A stretch of DNA of 64,000 nucleotides from Bidens hawaiensis (taxonomy: Eukaryota > Streptophyta > Magnoliopsida > Asterales > Asteraceae). Shown one piece after another: positions 56,006 to 64,000 of this stretch. Under the pieces are notes generated by a model. The model worked only from the letters and a program-made list of their open reading frames with translations. It was not told where the DNA came from and ran no database searches. The DNA lies in NCBI GenBank assembly GCA_021521415.1, contig JAIQDT010000191.1, forward strand, positions 1,612,001 to 1,676,000, read 5' to 3'. The first letter of the stretch is position 1; the number at the start of each line of letters is the position of its first letter. The position numbers were made by a program, and so were the translations under genes.

Positions 56006-58181
56006 TGTCACACCCCAACCTACGGCGGAAATTCCGGGGCGCGAACTGATTGTCACAGCTCTCAAGGTTACTATCATGCACAATAAAAGTTTCAATATCT
56101 ATTTAATAATTTCAAATAAAACAAATATTCATGTACATCAATGTTATAAATAAACAATTACATTAAACATCCAAAATTAAATTCTTGTATCTTTTCTATA
56201 ACATGCATCCTAAGTTGCTTCAAACAATCTTGATAATCACGTCACACGATAACCTACATATGCGTTGAAAATAATATAGTTTGTCAACACAAGGTTGAGT
56301 GAGCAACACACCAGTTTAAATGTACATATAGTATAGTATAAAAATAAGTAGTGCAACAAGTCATATGAGGATAACAAATTAACCAAATGAGCAAGTATAA
56401 CTGAGATGTCGAGAAGCACAAAGGCTAACGACTGGCGTATGATCATACTAGACTGAGATTATGTTGGATCTCTCCGAATGCGAAAGCATACAAAGCAAAT
56501 AAGCATATAAACAAGTAAGGTATAAGTTGTTAACACATAAGACAAAGTTGCAATTTTAAGTATAAGTATATATGAAAAGTAAATTTACGCATATATCCCC
56601 AAAACGTGGAAAACAAGTAAAATAGGGGAATGTGGTACTCACCTTAACAGACGAGCAAAAACGAATAAGATAATAACAAGAATGTGGGTGATTGATCAAG
56701 CTCTTCGAGAAATACCGACGAGATGTCCTAGTAACGGATAATTGAGGAACGTAAGTATAAATGGAATAACAGAACTAAGATTAGATAAAGGTTTGGGATT
56801 CGATGATTGAGTTGAATCTTACAAAAGACTATTTATATCATTATTTTATTATAAATTTCATTATCAAGTTTTATCGTAATAAACATGATTTAATTATATA
56901 AACAACATAAAAATACTTGGATAAATATTTATAAAATTGTTGGATGAATTATATAAAGAGATTCGTTTTAATGTTTATTTTAAACTAAAAATATGTTTTA
57001 ATATATTTATATATCATTTTATTGTTAATAATAAATAATAAATAATAGATAATAAATAATAATGTTTATATAAAATATAATCTTTTATAAAATACTTGAA
57101 CTATATTTTTAATACGTGAATTAGCGTGTCGGGTTTTAATAAAATAGAGTTTATTATCAATATATATACTTATAGTACTTATATATATATATATACCAAA
57201 AATTCATAACAAGATTTATTTTTCGAGAACGTAAAACTCAATGAGGTCGGTTTGATAAAATAAGGTTTAGTTTATATTTAATATGAATTATAATTTGTTT
57301 TAACCATTTAAAAACCACAAAAAAATAAAAATAGCAAAACAATTAAGACAACGGAACTTGAACCCAGGTGGCAGCCGGCTCAGCAGATTAACACAACCAC
57401 ACCAGCCAACTGGGCTGGTGTGCCAGATGTTTAATATCCATAAATTATATATTAAATACAGAACTCTTAATAACCCCAAAACTCATAAGAACCCTAATTC
57501 TTATATCGAATAATCCGTTAAGTTTTAGTTTAATTAAGATTAGGGTTAATGTTATATAATTAAAGGAGATCAAGATGATACATTCAATTACCTTACACGA
57601 TGATTAATTGATGAAGAACGACCACGATGAAGCCGCGGCCGAAGAACGAACTGGATTGATGGATGCAGACCTTTTATTTCAATCAAACTTAGGGTTAAGA
57701 TTGGCGGCGAGGAGAGGATGGTCCAGACGAAATTAATTAGAATATAAATATCGTTGTAGGTATAATCCCAAAATCGTTGAAGTCGGTTTCGTTAATAATA
57801 GAAATACGCATCCTATTGATCATTGTTTCCTAATTAACTCGATGGTTAGGCCGCAAATGATAGATATAAATGATTACGAGATCAAATCTTCAATTACACG
57901 AAGATTTGCTAACCAAATTCGGTGTTTATTAGCTTCGGGTACAAGAAATCGTATACGGGTTCGGGTTTGGGTCCTCGATTACCATATTATCATATGGGTT
58001 ATAATATATTTACAAATTGGACCTTGAAGTTTGAAGATTGGATACACTTGAGATAAAATTAAATGAAACAATTAAATATTAATAAAATAATCAATTTGTT
58101 AGATGCGATATTCTTATAAATTGATCGAAACGGGTCAGATATTTATATAAATTGTTAATTTGAAAAACTAGAGTTGTTACA
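56006..58181 (-). mobile_element. Solo LTR with ATTAA target duplication
   Basis: TGTCACACCCC at the left, GAGTTGTTACA at the right, 2176 bp, flanked by ATTAA at 56001-56005 and 58182-58186. It contains an AATAAATAATAAATAATAG microsatellite near 57030 and a tRNA-like block. No ORF of note. Confidence 0.9.
57353..57417 (-). other. tRNA-like box A/box B pair in the nested LTR
   Basis: On the minus strand CAGCCCAGTTGG (complement of 57406-57417) precedes GGGTTCAAGTTCC (complement of 57353-57365). It is at the position paralogous to 55537-55591. Confidence 0.55.
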
Positions 58182-58591
58182 ATTAACATATTTGGTTGTC
58201 GGTTAGACTGCAATAGGTATGTTCAAAAAGATCCAGGATTTAATTTCCATAATCATGTCGAGGATTGAGGTCTAAGTCTTCACAATTGATAACCGGGTTC
58301 GTGATTTAGGGTTTGGATCAGGATACGAGTCATGGTGCCCCGTTCATGTAAATGGGTTATAAAAAATTTCTATTTTAGACCTTAATGTTTGAAGGTGGAT
58401 ACAAAGAGAGGATATAGTTTAGTTTAGGGTAGGTTTTGTCAAAATACTAAAGTTATAATTACCTAATATATAATTAATTAGATAATAATATAATAATAGT
58501 TAATTGCCTCGATAAATGCGGTAAAAATCTCCCGAACCAAAATACTAAAGTTTTAATAAATTATAGATTTCGAGAAGTCCGAGTTATTACA

Positions 58592-58773
58592 GTGTGGCTC
58601 GGCTGCTTTTGTAAACAACAATCCTTGCAGGTTTCGTAACCACCTTGACCAAATGGGAGAGTGAGTACCGGAGCATAAACAAGTCGTTTATTCAATTCTT
58701 CAAAACTCTTCACTTGTTCCTTGTTCCATAAATGCTTAACACCTTTCCTCTGTAGTTGAGTAAGGTGATACAA
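58592..58773 (-). pseudogene. Ty3/gypsy RT/RNase H junction fragment
   Basis: HLTQLQRKGVKHLWNKEQVK, SFEELNKRLVYAPVLTLPFG are the linker between RT and RNase H; the frame then degenerates and stops. It adjoins the LTR end directly, so most of pol was deleted. Confidence 0.8.
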
Positions 58774-60231
58774 ACATCTAATATTTATCTATAGTGTATA
58801 ATAATTATGGCTATAGTAAGAATGAATATATTAATATTAATAAAACAATTATAATTTAATATAATAACAGTAAAAATAGGTAATAAAGCAATAAAAAAAT
58901 CAAGATATTAAAAGGAGATATTAAATGCAAAAATGTTTGAAGGTAATGATACCTTAAATACAAAAAGTTAAAATAAGAAAAATAGATTTAAAAAGTGTAA
59001 AAAAAGAGTACTATAATAAAAACTGAAAATTAACATAACTTTTTTTTATATGGGGTTCTTACAAAAAGTATTTACCCGTATATGTTCTTTTAAATTATTT
59101 ACCAATAGAGATTGTTTTATATAGTTTCTCTCATGTAGTAGGTTTAAAAGGTAGCCACAAAAAATGGGGAATTAGACATGTTTTATACATAAAAAAAATT
59201 CATTTTTATATGGAAAAAACACATTTTTATATAATCTTTTTAAAGATTTTATATATAAACACATGTAAAAGTCGTTTTTATAAAAATAAATTTTAAAAAT
59301 CAGCTAAAAAAAGGTAAAAGATATACAATTTTTAGAAAAATATTTTTTTGTATTGAAATGTCTTTTGTATTTATAAGCAAAAACTTCAAAAACATTTATT
59401 TTAAAACTAATTTTTATATATTAAATCGAGCTTTACATTACTTTTTTACATGTAAAATATATGATGTCCAGTTTCCTACTTTTTAAAGTTTCCTATTGAA
59501 GTCTCCCTTATCTTTCATAATCTGGTTGGACAACCTTAATTCTTCAAAGTTAATTCTTGTAAAACTAAAACTGTTTCTCCAAATTAATATAACGTAATTA
59601 AAAATATTGAATGTAAACTAAAACAAGTTAGTTAATGAAAATTGAATTAACCTCCTTTATTCCATATATAATAAAAAGTTATTTATATATGTTAAAATGG
59701 TTTAAAATAATTTTTAAACAAACTGTTCATGAACTTGATATGACTGGTTTTTTTTTGTTATAAAATTAGGAATTCAAACACTTATTTAAAATATATGATA
59801 AGTACTATTTTTTTTTTCTTATGTAAGAAACCCACTTTGGGAAAAATAACTCGAAATAACATGGTTCATTTAGCAACACTCAAAACAGTAATATTAACAA
59901 ACGGTTTGTATTCCTTTTGCTACCCTTTTCAGGGTTTAAATTATGAAGTTCAGTGCAATCATATTATCAAGTCCAATAAAATTATATATTATTTGGATGT
60001 AACAAATAATTAGTTTTATAGTAAAATAATTGACCTGGGCTCATTTCGTGGGAGAAAATGTGAACCTTTGACAAGTAGCTAGTTTCTTATCAATATAATC
60101 CATGTTACAACTATAAAAGCAATAACATGTTTGATCCAAACATCCGCCAAAGTCAATAAGCAAAAACCTTCCCAAGGCAGACCTGCGGAAGCTTATTGTT
60201 GTGGTCGTAGTCAGGCAGAAAACTTTCAAAG
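58774..60231. other. AT-rich region upstream of the ER-body-like gene
   Basis: No gene seen. It probably includes that gene's promoter and leader; CT/CA-type leader sequence is visible at 60130-60231, but no TATA box is clear. Confidence 0.5.
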
Positions 60232-60529
60232 ATGGCTGATGCGGAGCAATGGCGGCCAGATGTGAAAGAACAGGCAGATGCTGGCTTGAAAGCTATTGCC
60301 ACCGACGACACCTTGGCTAACAATGGTAAAGAAGCCATGGATAACCCCGAAGAAGTAGCTAATGGCCATGGTTTGGCCACAAATGGAGGTGCTTTAAACT
60401 TATTATTATAGTATATATATATATTTATATATAAATTTCTTTTTTGTTCTTAAGAAATGGCCCCTCAAGGCCTTAATTTAATCTGAACTTCTGAGGGGGG
60501 AGTTTTGGGATCATTGTTATTTTTATTAC

Positions 60530-60570
<41 letters not shown>

Positions 60571-62410
60571 TTTGGTTATGCATGATGTTGAAACATTATA
60601 ACGGTTTTGTCAAATGACAAATGTTTAGTATATGTAACATGAAATTAATTAACATATACAGACGTTGCGGATATTTTGGCATTTGATGATATTGGTGCCA
60701 ATGTTGATGGAACCACAAACGGAAGCGAAATCCCTGCAACCGAAGTTGAAACTGGAGAAAGCTCCAGAAACGGTGGAGAAGTATTGGAAGAGGAGATAGT
60801 CGAGCTTGAGTTTGAAAAACTGAAACCGAAGCTTGCGACACATACTATGCATTGTCCCAATTGCAAATCTGAAATTACAAAAGTTACTCTTCGTAGGAAA
60901 ATACTCTCGTATCGACCACCCGAGCAACCAGCTGAGCTTGTAGTGCCTGAACCCGAACCCGAACAAAAACGTGATGGGGGGCCACTTGTTGGATGGTTAT
61001 CATGCTTAAGTTTGTTCACTTGCTCAGGTAAAACAATATTGTTACATCTAATTAACGTATGACAACTATTACAAACTTAATAGAAACTGGATCTAATATA
61101 TTGTACGTTCACTTTCTTAAACAGACAACGGATGTTTTAGGCCATTTGACATCTTCCGTAAAAGAGTACCAAATGCGACAACGGATGTTGCAACTCCGCC
61201 ACAAGCCGATGAAAAGGATAACAATGGTAACATATGCATCAAAACTAAATTGGTTATATTATATATTGTTTTTGGTCTTATTTTCGTTAATTCTGAAATT
61301 ACTGCTTCTTCCAAATCAAATAGAATCATGTTTCAGCATCTTTTGGGTTATCCGAAAGGAACGAGGCAATCGGAAACTTAAAGATCCTGAGCAATCAGAA
61401 CAAGTAGTTTCCACTCAAGAAAAGCCGACTACAGATCTCAAAGGGAAGCCCATCTTAAGAAGTGGTGCGTTCAATATCTCAAAACACTTGAATGTTTGTT
61501 TCATGGGTTTAACTAGGCTAGTTTAATTTAACAGAGTTCGAGCTCGAGCTAGACTCGTCTCAAGCTCTATTACTAAAGCTAGGGTTCGGCTTTTGAGTAA
61601 CTTTTCAAGCTCAAATTAACTTGGATCGACGGGTTTATTACCATTTTGATTATTTAATGTACATTTACTATTATTTATTATATATTAATAATTATAAAGT
61701 TAAATGTAATATACTATATATTATTTAGTTATTTATTTTAATCATCATTTTATAGATAATAATGATTATTATATATATATATATGATATAAAAAAATAGA
61801 AGTTATATAGATATTAGGCTAGTTTAGTCTAGTGAGACAGGTTGATAAGGGGAGTTGTGTAGCTCGATTATTGAACAAACTTATTTCTAGGCTCAAGCTG
61901 ACTTATTTCTAGGCTCAAGCTCAGACTTGAGCATTCTAAGGATGGTTCGTTCGGAATTTTTAGCAAGCTGATCTAGAGTAGCTCATTATTGGCTTGCCTC
62001 ATGCATCACATAAATTTTGAAAAAAAAAATCAGTCAGTTTGTCTATATATAGTCTCGCCTAAATTTAATCCTTTTATTTTACAGGCACTTTCGAAGTACC
62101 TGAGCCATCCACTATTGATCCAGAAATTGTTTATACCAGAATCGATATTGTGAATGAACCAGGTAACGACTAGAAACCGAACTAACATATCTATAGCTCA
62201 AATTGTTTATATATAATTAAGTGTCGTTTTTTAACATGATTTTTGGTGTTTATAATGCAAAAATCATAGTTGTTTCTAGAGGAAGGCCATGGCTTGGTTA
62301 TGAGGGTGTTCTTGCAGAGATCCTGAAGAGTATTGTTTATGGTGGTTTATTGGAGGTTATTGCAAGCTTAAGTGTTGTTGCATCCGCAGTTGCCTCTGAT
62401 GCTGCCACAT
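60232..62410 (+). CDS. Membrane of ER body-like protein (VIT-related), exons 1-6
   Basis: Relatives are ER-membrane proteins with a C-terminal domain like the vacuolar iron transporters; MEB1 and MEB2 of Arabidopsis are found in ER bodies. Exons: 60232-60388, 60662-61027, 61125-61226, 61324-61464, 62085-62162, 62282-62410; every intron is in phase 1 and the frame is open for 324 codons. The start MADAEQWRPDVKEQADAGLK leads an acidic N-terminus; exon 2 carries HTMHCPNCKSEITKVTLRR, the family's CPNC motif; exon 4 ESCFSIFWVIRKERG; exon 6 AEILKSIVYGGLLEVIASLS, the first membrane segment of the VIT-like domain. Exon 6 uses the second AG of an AGAG acceptor. The rest of the membrane domain is not in the window; a LINE follows, probably in intron 6. 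Confidence 0.85.
60527..60568 (+). repeat. (ATT)n microsatellite in intron 1
   Basis: About fourteen ATT units, nearly perfect. Confidence 0.95.
61535..61990. repeat. AGCTCGAGC-type dispersed repeat in intron 4
   Basis: GAGTTCGAGCTCGAGCTAGA at the left and GGCTCAAGCTCAGACTTGAG at the right flank an AT-rich core. Similar motifs occur near 18815 and 20530-20610. A dispersed element is likely; its class is not clear. Confidence 0.5.
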
Positions 62411-62792
62411 GTGAGTTTTGATATGGTCTTGTTTAAGTGGTTAGGCCTTTGTTTAATATAGGACACGTCGTTGGATTAACCCATGTGGCCATGACATTGC
62501 ATGTCAAAATGTCCTTAAATAAATTCAATATTAGATACGTCATAGATGTATCCTACAATAATGATCTAGTTTCTTTAAGAAAATACTTTTGAAGGTTAGA
62601 GCAGTCGTAGCTTGTTTCCTATATTTTGAGAGGGGGTTTTGTAAATTATAAGATGTGATAGTAAGTGGATAAAAAAGAAAATATAAATAGTACTGTTTAT
62701 CAATATATTTGGGTTTACATTGTTCACATTACATAAGTTTTTTATATTTTCTAAAAGTGGTTGTGAGTTAAACAAAAAGAACTTGTAATAAT

Positions 62793-64000
62793 ATCAATCA
62801 ATCAATCATACCTAGTGAAATCCCACCAATAGCATAGCTATAAGTAGGGTCTGGGGAGGGTGAGATGTAGGCACACAGTACCTCTATCCACATGGATAAA
62901 GAGGTGGCTTCCAGAGAGACCCTTAGTTTTAAAGTACATATGTATGAAGAAGTACAAAGGAAATCAGAGTTCAACAGTAGTAGTAGTAGGTAGTAGTAAT
63001 AATAATACTATTTATGTAGAGAAAATATTATTATGGCGTGTGACTAAAATCAGGTAAATAGAAGCCCTAAGGTATTCATTTCTACCTAAAAATCCTTAAC
63101 TTTAATTCTACTTCTCCAAGAATTCATATCCTTAACCATGTCCTCGGAAATGTTTAGATCTATCAAATCATGCTTAATCCTCTCATCCCAAGTCAATTTA
63201 GGTCGTCCTCTACCCCTTCTCCCCTCTATAGTAATGTTTTCTATGGATCTAACAGGATTCGTCGTTTGTCTTATCTTTACATGTCCAAACCATCTCAATC
63301 TCCACTCTCTTATCTTGTCTGCTATGTTCGCTATCCCTAATCTCTCCCGAAACACGACGTTTCTTATTCGGTCTAACCTTGTGTGCCCACACATCCAACA
63401 TAGCATTCTCATTTCTGCTACCTCCATCTTCCGCACTTGTGCCTTCTTGATGGCCCAACAATCTGTTCCATATAGCATTGCAGGTCTAACTGCAACCCTT
63501 TAAAATTTTCCCTTTAGTTTAGTTGGGAAACTTTTGTCGCACAATATACCTGTGGCTGCTTTCCATCTACCCCATCCTACCTGAACTCGATGGGTCACAT
63601 CACTGTCTAATTCCCCATCGCTCTGAACAAATGATCCTAGATACTTGAACTTCGTTACCTGCGGAACCACCTGCCCTTCAATGGTAATCTGTGCGTCCTC
63701 ATTGTCATTTACCCCTCCAAAAGCACAGTGGAGGTACTCCGTCTTAGATCGACTAATCCTTAAACCTTTTGTCTCTAAGGTTGTTCGCCACTCCTCAAGT
63801 CTCATGTTTAGATCTTGTTTTCTCTCAGCAAGTAACACAATATCGTCTACGAACATCATGCACCATGGGAGCGTCCCTTAAATCGACTTTGACAACTCAT
63901 CCAAGACTACTGCAAAAAGAAACGGACACTTGTTGCGCTCCTAGTATACATATCATAATTATCTCTATGTATTTCATGGGTACTCCTCTACCCTCCAAGC
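62793..64000 (-). mobile_element. RTE-type LINE, 3' portion
   Basis: On the minus strand a pol remnant is followed by a 3' UTR containing ACATCTCACCCTCCCCAGAC and a terminal (GATT)n tail (complement of 62793-62809). The tail of simple repeats is typical of RTE elements. The 5' part lies outside the window. Confidence 0.8.
63086..63960 (-). pseudogene. RTE LINE reverse transcriptase, C-terminal part
   Basis: The catalytic box reads MMFVDDIVLLAE (usually FADD), then LEEWRTTLETKGLRISRSKT and EYLHCAFGG, FKYLGSFVQSDGELDSDV and PTKLKGKF. A TAA at 63502-63500 replaces the Tyr codon after GKF; the same frame continues with PAMLYGTDCWAIKK, EMRMLCWMCGHTRLDRIRN, WRLRWFGHVK and GRGRPKLTWDE. Another stop precedes the FVDD box (KSI then TAA near 63880), and sequence before 63960 shows a deletion between MKYIEII and the box. 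It is dead. Confidence 0.9.

Larger units (their letters stand above)
55331..58591 (-). mobile_element. LTR of a Ty3/gypsy element, left-truncated, with nested solo LTR
   Basis: Two parts, 55331-56005 and 58187-58591, are contiguous once the solo LTR 56006-58181 and its target copy are removed. The right end GAGTTATTACA meets an RNase H fragment in minus orientation, so this is a 3' LTR. It is a relative of the LTR nested in it: both share the TGGGTTATAA segment and a tRNA-like block. Confidence 0.7.

Noticed and set aside
61337..61464. A frameshift between exons 3 and 4 of the ER-body-like gene
   Set aside because: It appears only if the acceptor at 61335-61336 is used; the AG at 61322-61323 restores the frame and gives the family-like ESCFSIF start.

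Overview
The window is plant nuclear DNA, most likely from a eudicot with a large, repeat-rich genome. It has spliced genes with GT-AG introns, chloroplast and endomembrane protein families, plant LTR retrotransposons with tRNA-Met and tRNA-Asp primer sites, an RTE-type LINE and a SINE-like element. The style of the elements recalls Asteraceae, but that is an inference. No rRNA genes, functional tRNA genes or CRISPR arrays are visible.

Layout. 1-9518: a minus-strand LTR element with about 2.5 kb LTRs and only 717 bp of non-coding interior. Each LTR is interrupted by a different solo LTR with a clean 5-bp target duplication (CCCAA; ATAAT). 9519-11215: the 5' end of an Athila-like element (gag start, tRNA-Asp primer site, part of an LTR) lying against a decayed STP-type hexose transporter pseudogene (11231-13055). 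14955-17031: the 3' half of an RRP8-type methyltransferase gene without its first exons and with a stop in the penultimate exon. 17.3-20.1 kb: a fold-back, a short-repeat cluster, a SINE-like copy, a second copy of the last exon of the next gene, and paired C/A homopolymers.

20163-30383: a gene for chloroplast rhodanese-like protein 4A (STR4A) whose first coding exon is split by an 8.3 kb Ty3/gypsy element (21477-29799). The element carries a broken gag on the minus strand, no visible pol, two sets of tandem repeats and, antisense to gag, a five-exon gene with its own TATA box that reads as an intact 926-residue protein: a 'putative gypsy type transposon' domain followed by a long coiled coil. 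This is the most interesting object in the window.

30.4-60 kb is almost entirely nested retroelements: LTR remnants related to the 5028-7290 family, a Ty3/gypsy 5' LTR, primer site and gag cut by a copia-like 3' LTR that brings an unfamiliar accessory ORF, an Athila reverse-transcriptase fragment, a degenerate Tekay-like chromovirus (gag to chromodomain) with an extra upstream ORF, elements inserted in (TA)n tracts, and a solo LTR nested in another LTR, both carrying tRNA-like box A/B pairs. 60232-62410: the first six exons of an in-frame gene for a membrane-of-ER-body-like (VIT-related) protein; the rest is not visible. A minus-strand RTE LINE (62793 to the window end) lies downstream, probably in the next intron.

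The host genes do not form a pathway. STR4A and RRP8 are damaged, the transporter is a pseudogene, and only the ER-body-like gene and the antisense retroelement gene look intact.
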